NCBI RefSeq assembly: GCF_013030985.1
Contig: NZ_WPYP01000012.1
Coordinates: 80,784-144,783, forward strand
DNA: 64,000 nucleotides
From: Ruegeria arenilitoris
GTDB taxonomy: Bacteria; Pseudomonadota; Alphaproteobacteria; Rhodobacterales; Rhodobacteraceae
Direction: 5' to 3'
This document shows positions 52,110-61,613 of the stretch, in pieces. The notes below the pieces were generated by a model. That model was not told where the DNA came from. It searched no databases and worked only from the letters and a program-made list of their open reading frames with translations. Each line of letters starts with the position of its first letter. Position 1 is the first letter of the stretch. The translations under genes and the position numbers were made by a program.

Positions 52110-52928
52110 GTGAACATCTACTTTCAAAAAACCAATCAGCGCACATTCGGCACGTATCCCCTGACCGGCGACGAGCTTCGCGACGCGATCAAAATTGCCG
52201 CCGAGGTTGGGTATCGCTCGTTCGACACCGCACAAATGTATGAGAATGAAAAGGATACCGGTGATGCTCTGGCCGGGCTTGGTTTCGACCGGGATGAAAT
52301 TTGCGTGACCACGAAAGTTCACCCCGACAACTTCACCGAAGAGGCCTTTCTGCCCTCGGTCGAAGAAAGCCTGAAGAAACTGCAACTGGATTATGTCGAC
52401 GTCCTGCTGCTGCACTGGCCCCCGATCGGTGAAGATATCGCCCCGTCGCTGAAACTGCTGGAACAAGCCCATGCCAAAGGCCTGGCCAAGAACATCGGCG
52501 TGTCGAATTACACCGCTCAGATGATGCGCGATGCGGTCAAGATCATCGACACGCCGCTGGTTACCAATCAGGTCGAATTCCACCCGCTTCTCAATCAGGA
52601 CACCCTGCTGGCGGCGGCGACGGAAACCGGTATTCCCCTGTCGTCCTACTGCTCGGTTGCGCGCGGAGAAGTGTTCAAACACTCAATCTTTGAAGACATC
52701 GGCAAGGCCTATGGCAAGACCGCCGGACAGGTTGTCTTGCGCTGGATTTTGCAGAAGGGCGTTTCGATCAACACCATGTCGACCAAACGTGCAAATATAG
52801 ACGCCAATTTCGATGTCATGGATTTCACCCTGTCCAGCAGCGACATGGACCGGATAGACGCCAAAACCCACACCGGCCACCGGATCGTTGGCGAAGACCT
52901 GGTGCCCTGGGCGCCCAAGTGGGATTGA
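52110..52928 (+). CDS. aldo/keto reductase, 2,5-diketo-D-gluconate reductase type
   Basis: This 272-residue AKR has the tetrad Asp and Tyr in SFDTAQMYENEKD, Lys in VTTKVHPDN and His in LLLHWPP, plus NQVEFHPLL. It reduces keto-sugars or aldehydes with NADPH. The start is GTG 52110 behind GGGAGGA (52098-52104). It is different in length and type from the AKR at 44164, yet has the same operator. The gene ends before a 10-bp hairpin. Confidence 0.85.
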   Translation: MNIYFQKTNQRTFGTYPLTGDELRDAIKIAAEVGYRSFDTAQMYENEKDTGDALAGLGFDRDEICVTTKVHPDNFTEEAFLPSVEESLKKLQLDYVDVLLLHWPPIGEDIAPSLKLLEQAHAKGLAKNIGVSNYTAQMMRDAVKIIDTPLVTNQVEFHPLLNQDTLLAAATETGIPLSSYCSVARGEVFKHSIFEDIGKAYGKTAGQVVLRWILQKGVSINTMSTKRANIDANFDVMDFTLSSSDMDRIDAKTHTGHRIVGEDLVPWAPKWD

Positions 52929-52934
52929 AAAAAG

Positions 52935-52959
52935 GGCGGTGCCGGATCACGGCACCGCC
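52935..52959. terminator. bidirectional terminator hairpin
   Basis: GGCGGTGCCG / CGGCACCGCC is a perfect 10-bp stem with a 5-nt loop between convergent genes. The flanking GAAAAAA gives a T-run on the minus strand, so it terminates the leftward GMC operon and probably also the aldo/keto reductase transcript. Confidence 0.75.
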
Positions 52960-53000
52960 AGTTTCGGGGAGATACCCTAAGCCGTTGAGAGCCTTGTGAC

Positions 53001-54602
53001 TCAGTGATTGCCCCGGATCATGTCTGATGCCTTCTCTGCCATCATGATTGTCGGCGCGTTGGTGTTTGACCCGATCAGGCTTGGCATGGCCGAGCTGTCA
53101 CAGATCCGCAGACCGTCGATCCCCCGGACACGCATCTGCGGGTCGACCACCGCCATCTCATCCACACCCATCTTGCAGGTACAGGTGGGATGATAGGATG
53201 TCCGGCCGTATTGGCGCGCGTAGGCCTCGTAATCGGCTTGTGTCTTCACGCTGTCATCGGGAAAGCGGATCTGGCGGATGTATTTCTGCAGACTTTTCTG
53301 GCGGAAGATTTCCACGCTGTGTTTGACCCCTTCGACCGAGGTTTTCAGATCGTCCGGATGCCCAAGGAAATTGGGATCGACCAGAGGCATGTCCTCAATC
53401 CGATTTGACCGCAGCCGCACGGTTCCGCGCGCCTTGGGACGAACGGTATAAGAGTTCAGCGTGATCCCCGAGCTGCCTTTGGGCACGCTTGGCACACCAG
53501 CCTCAGCACCCGCGCCGGCCAGGAAATGGAACTGCAGGTCCGGAACCGGGGCGGACTTGTCCCCGTACCAGAATGCGCCGCCTTCGACGACATTCGACGC
53601 CACTGGCCCCGAACCGAACAGGTAATACTGCATACCGGCCCAAACCGCCCAATGCGGCTTGTTGTACTTGTCCAGACTGTGATGGCCGTTCAGTTCGGCC
53701 ACGATGTCGATGCCGAAATGGTCGTTCAGGTTCTCACCAACGCCCGGCAGGTCCTGTTTGACCTCGATCCCGTGCTCGCGCAGATGCACGGCTGGCCCGA
53801 CGCCGGATAGCAGCATCAGCTTGGGTGTCCCGATCGCGCCCGAGGTCACCAGAACCTCGTGATCAGCGCGCGCCTTGCACATCTGCCCGCCCTGATCGTA
53901 TTCGACGCCAGTGGCCCGGCCGCCCTCGATCACCACGCAATGCACCTGGCACCCGGTTTCCAGGGTCAGGTTCGGGCGGGACAGGGCCGGTTTCAGATAC
54001 CCCACTGCCGCCGAACAGCGTTTGGCGTTCCACGTGGTCGTCTGATAGACCCCGGCGCCCTCCTGAACCGGACCATTGAAATCCGGGTTGTAGGGGATAC
54101 CCGCTTCCTGGCAAGAGCGCACGAAGGCCCGGGTCATCTTCTGCGGGGCATCGAGGTTCGACACCCCCAGCGGGCCTTCGGTTCCGTGCCAGTCGCCGGA
54201 CAGGATGGCGTTGCGTTCGGACAGCACGAAGTATTTCTGGATGTCCTTGAACGCCCAGCCCTCGCAGCCTTCCTCATTGGCCCAGCGGTCGTAATCGATG
54301 GGATTGCCGCGCGTGAATACCTCGGCATTGATCGAACTGCCGCCGCCGATCACCCGACCTTGCGCGTAAGGGATCTCGCGATTGTTGGCGTTGACCTGCG
54401 GCACCGTGGTAAAGCCCCACGTATGAGGGCCGTCGGTCATCTTGGCAAAGCCCACCGGCATGTGGATCAAAGGATGACTGTCCTTGCCGCCTGCCTCTAG
54501 CAGCAACACCCTGACCGCGCTGTCTTCGGTCAGACGGTTGGCCAGAACGCATCCGGCCGAGCCGCCGCCCACGATGATATAGTCATATCCGGATTCAGCC
54601 AT
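53001..54602 (-). CDS. GMC-family alcohol/choline dehydrogenase (FAD)
   Basis: This 533-residue flavoprotein has the N-terminal DYIIVGGGSAGCVLANRL, GGSSINAEVFTRG, and the C-terminal SYHPTCTCKMG with catalytic His, followed by LRICDSSAMPSLIGSNTNAP. It would oxidise a primary or secondary alcohol to the aldehyde or ketone, as choline or polyethylene glycol dehydrogenases do. The start is at 54602, where the ATG overlaps the aldehyde dehydrogenase stop; an ATG four codons upstream is also in frame. It directly follows the aldehyde dehydrogenase that would handle its product. Confidence 0.88.
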   Translation of the reverse strand: MAESGYDYIIVGGGSAGCVLANRLTEDSAVRVLLLEAGGKDSHPLIHMPVGFAKMTDGPHTWGFTTVPQVNANNREIPYAQGRVIGGGSSINAEVFTRGNPIDYDRWANEEGCEGWAFKDIQKYFVLSERNAILSGDWHGTEGPLGVSNLDAPQKMTRAFVRSCQEAGIPYNPDFNGPVQEGAGVYQTTTWNAKRCSAAVGYLKPALSRPNLTLETGCQVHCVVIEGGRATGVEYDQGGQMCKARADHEVLVTSGAIGTPKLMLLSGVGPAVHLREHGIEVKQDLPGVGENLNDHFGIDIVAELNGHHSLDKYNKPHWAVWAGMQYYLFGSGPVASNVVEGGAFWYGDKSAPVPDLQFHFLAGAGAEAGVPSVPKGSSGITLNSYTVRPKARGTVRLRSNRIEDMPLVDPNFLGHPDDLKTSVEGVKHSVEIFRQKSLQKYIRQIRFPDDSVKTQADYEAYARQYGRTSYHPTCTCKMGVDEMAVVDPQMRVRGIDGLRICDSSAMPSLIGSNTNAPTIMMAEKASDMIRGNH

Positions 54603-56104
54603 CACTCCACCCAATGCGACCGCTTGCCAATCTCAACATGGATCGACTTGATCTGCGTGTATTCCTCGACCCCGTGCATCCCGGCCTCTCGGCCCCAGCC
54701 CGAGGCCTTGAACCCGCCAATCGGCAGCTCGGGCCCGCCGGCCAGAGTTGTGTTGACCCAGAACCGCCCCGCCTGAACGCGGCGGGAAATCGTCAGCGCC
54801 TTGTCGATATTCTTGGTCCAGACACTGGCCGCCAGACCGTATTCGGTATCGTTGGCAATCGAGATCGCCTCGTCAATCGTGTCAAACGGGATCACAACCA
54901 GAACCGGGCCGAAAACCTCTTCGCGGGCGATCACCATGTCGTTGGTCACGCCGGTAAAGACGACCGGATCGATATATTGCCCGCCCGAGATTTCGGGCTT
55001 GGTGCCGCCGGTCAACAGGGTCGCGCCCTCTTCCTGACCCTTGGCGATGTAAGACAGGATCGTTCGGTTCTGCGCGTCGGTGGTGATGGCTCCGGCCTGC
55101 GTGCGTTCGTCCAGCGGATCACCGATGCGCACCTTGCGCAGCTTGTCGGCGACCATTTCGGCGAACTTGTCCGCGACCGAACGTTCCACCAGCAACCGCG
55201 CACCGGACACGCAACACTGCCCGGTGTTGAACGCGATACCAAAGGCGACACCATCCGCGGCGTCTTCCAGATCGGCATCGGCAAACACGATCTGCGGGTT
55301 CTTGCCGCCCAGTTCCAGCCCGAGTTTCTTGAAATTGCTCTGCCCCGCCGCCGCAACAACCGAGCGGCCCACACCGGTCGAACCGGTGAAGGACAACATG
55401 TCCACGTCCATATGCTCGGCCAGTTTCTGACCAATCACGCTGCCCGATCCGGTGACAACGTTGAACACGCCATCGGGCAAACCGGCTTCGGACAGGATTT
55501 CAGCCAGCATCAGAGTGGTGGCACTGGTCACCTCAGAGGGTTTGGCGACAATCGTGCAACCTGAAGCAAGAATGTAAGGCACGCGCTCGCACAGGATCAG
55601 GAACGGGAAGTTCCACGGCGTGATCAGACCAACCACGCCAACCGGCTCGCGCGTGACGATGCCCATCGCCCCGTCACCGCTGTTGTTGAAACTATCGCCA
55701 TGCAGCGCCCGTGCCAGACCGGCGGCAAACTCGAACATGCCGATGCAACCCGTCACCTCAGCCCGTGCCTGAGCGATCGGCTTGCCGTTTTCCAGCGTTT
55801 CCCAATAGGCGATCTCATCCGTGCGCTGGCGGATCAGCTCAGCCGCTTTCAGCAACACAGCGGCGCGGTCGGCACCGGACAGGCCGCACCACCGACGGTC
55901 GTCAAACGCCGTCCGGGCCGAGGCAACCACGGCATTCAGGTCCTCTTCGGTGCAACGCGGGATGCGCGTAACGGGCACGCCATGTCCGGGCGAAGACCGC
56001 TCGAAAACGTCGCGATCCCCGGCAGGCACCCAATCTCCGTCCAGGAAGAACCCAAACTCGCGCGGTTCGGAAGGCAGGGTCAGTATGGGGCTGGATTTGT
56101 CCAT
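54602..56104 (-). CDS. NAD-dependent aldehyde dehydrogenase (betaine/aryl type)
   Basis: This 500-residue ALDH has ITPWNFPFLILCERVPYIL, SFTGSTGVGRSVV, general base Glu in GLELGGKNPQIV and nucleophilic Cys in FNTGQCCVSGARL. It would oxidise the aldehyde made by the GMC or alcohol dehydrogenase to the acid. The open frame reaches 56248, but ATG 56104 with AGAGGA about 7 nt upstream is the better start. It is transcribed with the ABM gene upstream. Confidence 0.88.
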   Translation of the reverse strand: MDKSSPILTLPSEPREFGFFLDGDWVPAGDRDVFERSSPGHGVPVTRIPRCTEEDLNAVVASARTAFDDRRWCGLSGADRAAVLLKAAELIRQRTDEIAYWETLENGKPIAQARAEVTGCIGMFEFAAGLARALHGDSFNNSGDGAMGIVTREPVGVVGLITPWNFPFLILCERVPYILASGCTIVAKPSEVTSATTLMLAEILSEAGLPDGVFNVVTGSGSVIGQKLAEHMDVDMLSFTGSTGVGRSVVAAAGQSNFKKLGLELGGKNPQIVFADADLEDAADGVAFGIAFNTGQCCVSGARLLVERSVADKFAEMVADKLRKVRIGDPLDERTQAGAITTDAQNRTILSYIAKGQEEGATLLTGGTKPEISGGQYIDPVVFTGVTNDMVIAREEVFGPVLVVIPFDTIDEAISIANDTEYGLAASVWTKNIDKALTISRRVQAGRFWVNTTLAGGPELPIGGFKASGWGREAGMHGVEEYTQIKSIHVEIGKRSHWVE

Positions 56105-56163
56105 GTTATCCTCTTTGCTGCGTTCGCCCTCCAGCAAGCGTCTGGGGGAGCAAACTGCGATGT

Positions 56164-56463
56164 TCAGTCTTCGGCGGATGTCATCATGCGCACCACCAGG
56201 GGCGTGGCTTGCATCGCCTCCATCTTGGGGGCCCATTCCCCGAACCAATCCTGCGCCAGATGCGCGTCAAGGTGATTCTTGCTGCTCCAGACTTCGACAA
56301 TGGTCATTTTGCCCGGGGCTTCGGCGGATTGCCAAAGCTCGTATTGCTCGCACCCGTCTTCGCTTCGCGATCGGGCGATAAACTCGGCTTTGAACATTTC
56401 GACAAAGGCCTCTGCCAAGTCGGGTTTGACATCCAGTTCAACCAGTAGACGTGCTGCTGCCAT
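56164..56463 (-). CDS. antibiotic-biosynthesis-monooxygenase-type (YgiN-like) quinol monooxygenase
   Basis: This 99-residue ABM-fold protein has LLVELDVKPDLAEAFVEMF and EVWSSKNHLDAHL. Related proteins oxidise quinols without a cofactor or detoxify aldehydes. Its ATG overlaps by one base the stop of the flavodoxin-like gene upstream, which supports a quinone redox pair (inference). Confidence 0.78.
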   Translation of the reverse strand: MAAARLLVELDVKPDLAEAFVEMFKAEFIARSRSEDGCEQYELWQSAEAPGKMTIVEVWSSKNHLDAHLAQDWFGEWAPKMEAMQATPLVVRMMTSAED

Positions 56464-57032
56464 CAGTCAGCAAGCTCCCAGAAACGTTGGTATTTCGCGT
56501 CAAGAGGATGAAGGTCTCTGCGCCCGTCCATGTAATAGCCGACCCATTCCGCCAAACGCTGCCCGGCGCGGCGACAGGCTTCAATAGCATGCTCGGCGCG
56601 TGGCTCACCGGCAAAGACTGCGCCGTAATGCAAGCTTTCCTTCTTGGCGACATAATCGGTGATCCCGAACACAAAGTAACCCATGTTCATCATCATGACA
56701 CTCAGCGACTGACAGGTCAGTTCACCCCCTCCGCCCAATGACCCAGCCGAGGTGAAGGGAACGGCGAATTTTCCGTCGGTCTTAAACCAAATCTCAGGCG
56801 TCCGATCATCCCACCACTTTTTCATCCGCCACGAGATCCCGCCCAGATGGGTTGGGCAGCCAATCGCGATTCCATCGGCCCAAAAGACGTCTTCGGTTTC
56901 CGCGTCTTCAACGAACTTCACGCGGATTTCCATGCCGTCGATCCGCTCGACACCTTCTTTCACGTATGGCACGGCAAGTTCAGTAAACCGCCTGTCACTT
57001 TCGCTGTCATAGATGATCAGAATTTTACCCAT
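56463..57032 (-). CDS. flavodoxin-fold NAD(P)H:quinone oxidoreductase-like protein
   Basis: This 189-residue FMN protein begins KILIIYDSESDRR and has the WrbA-type flavin loops CPTHLGGISWRM and TSAGSLGGGGE. It would transfer electrons to quinones. It lies between the zinc alcohol dehydrogenase and the ABM protein in the same operon and might pair with the ABM protein in quinone detoxification. Confidence 0.8.
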   Translation of the reverse strand: MGKILIIYDSESDRRFTELAVPYVKEGVERIDGMEIRVKFVEDAETEDVFWADGIAIGCPTHLGGISWRMKKWWDDRTPEIWFKTDGKFAVPFTSAGSLGGGGELTCQSLSVMMMNMGYFVFGITDYVAKKESLHYGAVFAGEPRAEHAIEACRRAGQRLAEWVGYYMDGRRDLHPLDAKYQRFWELAD

Positions 57033-57050
57033 TTGGTTCTTTCCCTATTG

Positions 57051-58088
57051 TTAAAGCCCTATTTGTATTTGCGTTTTCAGGTCCTGCGGTCGGTCAGCGA
57101 TGCTGTCAAACGCCTGCTGGATATGATCCAGCGCATAAGAGGCACCGGTAAAACGGTCGGTTTTGATCCGGCCATGGGTCAGCAAGGTCAGGGCGTCGTG
57201 CATGTCCTGCCCCATGCCCGCGACCGACCCTTTGATCGAGTTCTCCTGCAGGATCGTCTGCAGAATATCGACGGGCAGAGCCTCGCCCGCGCCGGTGATA
57301 CCAAAGGCCGCGATATGCCCACCTTTGCGGATCAGGTGCGTTGCTTGCTGGTAAAGCGCGGGCAGCCCGACGCTTTCGATCACCACATCAGCGCCGCGCC
57401 TTTGCGTGTGGCGCAGAACAATTTCCGCCAGCTCGGCCGGGTTGGTAACGCCGATATCTGCACCAGCCTCCAAAGCCATTTGCACCCGGTCTTCGGACAA
57501 ATCCGCCACGATGATTGGCGCAGCCCCGATGGTGCGCAAAAGCTGAACGTGCAGGTTGCCGATGGGGCCCGCCCCAAGCACCACAACAGATTGGCCAAAG
57601 GTGATATTGGCCTTGCGGGCACAGCGCACGACGCAGGCCAGGGGCTCGGTCAGAGCGAGCACCTCGGCCGAGACGTCCAGAGGGGCCGGGATCACCAGCC
57701 GCGCGGGGACACAGATGTACTCGGCAAAGGCCCCATCCATGGTGATCCCCATCTGCTGCATCTCGGGGCAATTGAGGATTTCGTTGCGGCGGCACCAGAA
57801 ACAGGTGCCGCAGCCGATATTCATATCGACCACCACTGGCGCTCCGATGGTCAGGCCAGAAACGTCCTCACCCAGTTCCGCGATAGTTCCCGTAAACTCG
57901 TGACCCGGCACCATGGGCAGGTTTTCCGCCGCGTAGTGGCCGTTGAAGATGTGGATATCGGTGCCGCAGATTCCGACCCTTGAGATGCGCACCAGAACCT
58001 CGTCCCTGTCGGGTTCGGGGCGGGAAACGTCCTGCACGTCGAACTGGCCGGGCTTTACAAGAACGGCTGCTTTCATGGTGGTGGTCAT
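57051..58088 (-). CDS. zinc-dependent medium-chain alcohol/sorbitol dehydrogenase
   Basis: This 345-residue MDR has the catalytic zinc residues in GICGTDIHIF and GHEFTG, the structural zinc set CGTCFWCRRNEILNC, and the NAD motif VVLGAGPIGNLHV. It resembles L-threonine/sorbitol-type dehydrogenases, so a polyol substrate is plausible. Its ATG at 58088 overlaps the permease stop (ATGA), which couples transport and the first oxidation. Confidence 0.87.
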   Translation of the reverse strand: MTTTMKAAVLVKPGQFDVQDVSRPEPDRDEVLVRISRVGICGTDIHIFNGHYAAENLPMVPGHEFTGTIAELGEDVSGLTIGAPVVVDMNIGCGTCFWCRRNEILNCPEMQQMGITMDGAFAEYICVPARLVIPAPLDVSAEVLALTEPLACVVRCARKANITFGQSVVVLGAGPIGNLHVQLLRTIGAAPIIVADLSEDRVQMALEAGADIGVTNPAELAEIVLRHTQRRGADVVIESVGLPALYQQATHLIRKGGHIAAFGITGAGEALPVDILQTILQENSIKGSVAGMGQDMHDALTLLTHGRIKTDRFTGASYALDHIQQAFDSIADRPQDLKTQIQIGL

Positions 58089-59026
58089 TTCACGACCCTC
58101 AGCTTGGTCCGGTCGATGGTCAGGGCAATCGCCGCGATCAGGATCAGGCCGAACACCATCTGCTGCTGGGTTGCATCAACCTCGAAATACAGCATCGACG
58201 ACCGGATCACCGCCACGATCAGCGTGCCGATCAGCGTGTTGATGACCCCGCCGACACCGCCGGTCAGCGGCGTACCTCCGACCAGAACCGCAACGATTGC
58301 AGGCAACAGGAACCCGTTCGCCAGTGTGGGAGAACCACCGGAGAGTTTTACCGAGAACAGCAAGCCTGCAATCGCAGCCAGTCCGCCGGACAACGCAAAT
58401 GCCATGATCTTGATCCGATTGACGTTCAGCCCCGAGGCGACGGCCGCAGGCTCCCCCGCCCCAACCGCCTTGAGCGCGCGCCCGAAGGTCGTCCGCGATT
58501 GCAGGAACCACGCGCCCAGAACCAGAACCGCGGCAATGATCAATTCGCTTGGCAGCCCCGCAACCGAACTGGTCATCCAGCCAAAGGTGGAATCCCGCAG
58601 TGTCGCATCCATGAATAGGGCGCGTTGGCCCGACATGTATTGCGCCGCCGAAAAGGCGATGCCGCCAACCGCCAGCGTCGAGATGAAGGAGGGCACGTAA
58701 AGCCGCGTCGTCACATAACCCGAGATACTGCCCAGCACCACGCCCGACAGGATACACAGCAGCGCCGCACCGATACCAAAGGTCGGCAGGGCAATTGTCG
58801 CAACCACCGTTGTCATGTTGGCGATGGACTGCGCCGACAGATCGATACCGCCGATATAGATCGCAAAGGTCATCCCCAGCGCCATGATGAACAGCGGTAC
58901 GATGTCGGCCATCATCGAGATCAGGTTCGCCGGCCGCAGAAAGTTGGAATCCGCCGCGCCGACGACCAGCACCAGAACCAGCAGGGTGATCCAGGGCAGA
59001 TGGGGTTTGATACGTTCAAAACTCAT
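58085..59026 (-). CDS. sugar ABC transporter permease (RbsC-like), second
   Basis: This 313-residue inner-membrane protein of the BPD_transp_2 family has eight to ten helices and the RbsC-type cytoplasmic loop (TTFGRALKAVGAGEPAAVASGLNVNRIKI). It forms the pore with the other permease at 60555. Both permeases differ from each other, so the importer is likely heterodimeric. Confidence 0.88.
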   Translation of the reverse strand: MSFERIKPHLPWITLLVLVLVVGAADSNFLRPANLISMMADIVPLFIMALGMTFAIYIGGIDLSAQSIANMTTVVATIALPTFGIGAALLCILSGVVLGSISGYVTTRLYVPSFISTLAVGGIAFSAAQYMSGQRALFMDATLRDSTFGWMTSSVAGLPSELIIAAVLVLGAWFLQSRTTFGRALKAVGAGEPAAVASGLNVNRIKIMAFALSGGLAAIAGLLFSVKLSGGSPTLANGFLLPAIVAVLVGGTPLTGGVGGVINTLIGTLIVAVIRSSMLYFEVDATQQQMVFGLILIAAIALTIDRTKLRVVK

Positions 59027-59035
59027 GGGGTGGCC

Positions 59036-60544
59036 TCAGATCATGTGGTGGACAAGGTCATAAAGCGACGGCTTGTCCCCCGGGCTGCAATCGAAACGTT
59101 TCTGTTCGACACCGTCCTTCAGAACGATGATCGTGTGGCTGAGGCCGATGGCCTCTTCCAGCGTGTCGGCGACAAGAATGATGCCGACGCCGTCATCCGA
59201 CATCTCGCGCACCATGTCATAGACGTCTTCCTTGGCGCCGATATCCAGACCCCGCGTCGGGTGATCCAGCAGGATGATGTCGGACCCGGCCGAGCGCCAT
59301 TTGGCCAGCACCACCTTTTGCTGGTTGCCGCCGGACAGCCCGCCGCAATCCTTGTAGACATCCGGGGTTTTGATCGCCAAACGGTCGATCCACTGTTTGG
59401 CCAGCGACTTTTCCTCGCCAATGCGCAGCACACCCGAGTTGGCGTAATTTCCCATCTGGCTGAGCGTCATGTTCTCATAGACGTTCATCCCGGCCACGAT
59501 ACCTTCGACCTTGCGTTCACGCGGGATGTACCCCACGCCGCCGGCCACACCGGCCTGCGCATTGAACTTGCCGACGGTTTTTCCTTTGAGCGCCACGGTG
59601 CCCGAGGTCGGAGTGTCCAGACCAAAGATCGTGCGCAGGATCGCCTCGCGCCCCGACCCTTCGGTGCCGACCAGACACAGAACCTCTCCGGGGCGCAGCT
59701 CGAACGAGACATTCGCGTATTTGCCGGTCACGGACACGTCGTTGAAGGCAACCAGCGGCTGCGCCTCGGACGGATAGGGTTTCTGTTTCTGCTCGCGGTA
59801 GTATTCCTTGTCCACGTCGCGGCCGACCATCTTGTGTTGGATGGCATCCACCTCGGCTTCGTCATGGGTGACGACGTCGACAATCTCGCCATCCTTCATC
59901 ACATAGATGCGGTCGGACAGGTCCAGAACCTCGTCCATGCGGTGGCTGACAAAGATGAACGACGCACGGTTGGTCAGTTCACGCACAAGGCTGAACAGCA
60001 GCTCGACCTCTTCCTTGGCCAGCACGCTGGTCGGTTCGTCCAGCAGGATCACCAGATCGCCGTCGATCCGTTCCTCTAGCGTCAGCACCTTGGCCAGTTC
60101 GACCAGCTGACGCTGCGCAAAGGACAGTTTCGAGGTGGTCATGGCCGGGTCGATATCCAGCTTAACCTTGGCCAGCTGCTTGCGCGCGGCCTCGGCCATG
60201 GCTTTCCAGTTGATCACGCCATAGCTGACGAATTGCTGCTCGAAGCCCAGAAAGATGTTTTCCATCACGGTCAGGTTGGTGATCAGGGATTGTTCCTGAA
60301 AAACCATACCGATGCCGTGATCCATCGCCTGACGGGGGTTCTGAAAGCGGACCTTGGTTCCGTCGATGGTGATGTCGCCGCCATCGGGCTGATAGGCACC
60401 ATAGATCACCTTCATCAGGGTGGATTTGCCAGCGCCGTTTTCACCGACCAGACCCACGATCTCACCCCGCCCGATCTGGAAGTTCACGGATTTCAGCGCG
60501 TGGACGCCGGGGAATTTCTTGTCAACATTGATCAGTTCGTACAT
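59036..60544 (-). CDS. sugar ABC transporter ATP-binding protein (RbsA/MglA-like)
   Basis: This 502-residue protein has duplicated ABC domains. The first has Walker A GENGAGKST, signature LSFAQRQLVE and LLDEPTSVL. The second has a degenerate Walker A (GTEGSGREA) and signature LSGGNQQKV followed by LLDHPTRG. This is the standard carbohydrate-uptake transporter-2 arrangement in which one site is catalytic. It energises import through the two flanking permeases. Confidence 0.9.
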   Translation of the reverse strand: MYELINVDKKFPGVHALKSVNFQIGRGEIVGLVGENGAGKSTLMKVIYGAYQPDGGDITIDGTKVRFQNPRQAMDHGIGMVFQEQSLITNLTVMENIFLGFEQQFVSYGVINWKAMAEAARKQLAKVKLDIDPAMTTSKLSFAQRQLVELAKVLTLEERIDGDLVILLDEPTSVLAKEEVELLFSLVRELTNRASFIFVSHRMDEVLDLSDRIYVMKDGEIVDVVTHDEAEVDAIQHKMVGRDVDKEYYREQKQKPYPSEAQPLVAFNDVSVTGKYANVSFELRPGEVLCLVGTEGSGREAILRTIFGLDTPTSGTVALKGKTVGKFNAQAGVAGGVGYIPRERKVEGIVAGMNVYENMTLSQMGNYANSGVLRIGEEKSLAKQWIDRLAIKTPDVYKDCGGLSGGNQQKVVLAKWRSAGSDIILLDHPTRGLDIGAKEDVYDMVREMSDDGVGIILVADTLEEAIGLSHTIIVLKDGVEQKRFDCSPGDKPSLYDLVHHMI

Positions 60545-60554
60545 CAGCCCGCCC

Positions 60555-61520
60555 CTATTTCACGAAGGTTACGGATTTGCGGTCGGTCGACAGAACCACC
60601 GCGGCGATGACCAACACGCCCAGAACGCCGTCCTGCACGTAGCCGGGCAACCCGATCACAACCATGCCGTTGTTGATGACGTTCACGATCAGCACCCCGA
60701 TAAGGGTGTTCCAAACTCCACCGATCCCGCCCCAAAGCGCGGTGCCGCCGACCACAACCGAGGTGATCGACACAAACATGAAATTCGACCCCGTCGCGGT
60801 TTCCGCAATCCCGATCCGACCAACAGCCAGCAGCGCGCCGACCGCATAGAACACACCCGCCAGCGCAAACCCCATGATCCGCACGCGGTTGACGTTCAGA
60901 CCCGAGGCATGAGCCAGTTCCTCGCCACCACCGACAGCATAAAAGTTCCGCCCCAGCGTGGTGCGCGACTGGATGAACCACGCGATCAGAAGAAACAGCA
61001 GCGCGACATAGCACATGATCGGAAAGCCGAACCAACGCTCGGTCAGCAGCGACCGGAACAGGTCATCCTCGACCCTGATCCGGTCACCGCCGGTCAGCAG
61101 CAGGGCAAAGCCGGTGCCCACAAACCCCATCGCCAGCGACGCCATGAACGAGGGGATTTTCAGCAGGACATGAACAAGACCGTTCACCAGCCCGATGGCC
61201 GCGCCCACCAGCAACGCCAGCGGAATGGCCAGCCAGGCCCATGACGCCAGCGTTCCGCCCATGCCAATGAAGGCAAAGGCAAACACCACCGCGCAAACCG
61301 ACACGGTGCCCTCCATCGACAGGTCAATTGACCCCATGATGATGATGAACGTGACACCGATAGCGACCATCAGCGCCGGCGCAGACGATATCCCGATGCG
61401 GGCAAAATTGCGCAGCGAAAAGAAACGCGGTTCCATCGCTGTGAAAAACAGGACCAGAACCAAAAGGACGATCAGGGGCGCCCATTTGATCAGAACATCC
61501 CGTGTCAGCACATTGCTCAC
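60555..61520 (-). CDS. sugar ABC transporter permease (RbsC-like), first
   Basis: This 321-residue BPD_transp_2 permease has eight or more helices and the loop TLGRNFYAVGGGEELAHASGLNVNRVRI. It lies between the binding-protein gene and the ATPase gene with short gaps and shares the general pattern, but not sequence identity, with the second permease. Confidence 0.88.
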   Translation of the reverse strand: MSNVLTRDVLIKWAPLIVLLVLVLFFTAMEPRFFSLRNFARIGISSAPALMVAIGVTFIIIMGSIDLSMEGTVSVCAVVFAFAFIGMGGTLASWAWLAIPLALLVGAAIGLVNGLVHVLLKIPSFMASLAMGFVGTGFALLLTGGDRIRVEDDLFRSLLTERWFGFPIMCYVALLFLLIAWFIQSRTTLGRNFYAVGGGEELAHASGLNVNRVRIMGFALAGVFYAVGALLAVGRIGIAETATGSNFMFVSITSVVVGGTALWGGIGGVWNTLIGVLIVNVINNGMVVIGLPGYVQDGVLGVLVIAAVVLSTDRKSVTFVK

Positions 61521-61613
61521 GTGCTTCCTCCCACTGAGTGAATTGGCGGGGTCGGGTTCAGCACCGACCCGAGTGAGCGGGCCGGCGTCAGGACCAACCC
61601 GCAGACACGTTTA

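Noticed and set aside
56847..57983. 378-codon plus-strand open frame
   Set aside because: It is antisense to the zinc alcohol dehydrogenase and flavodoxin genes.
58625..60079. 484-codon plus-strand open frame
   Set aside because: It is antisense to the ABC permease and ATPase genes, whose motifs are intact.
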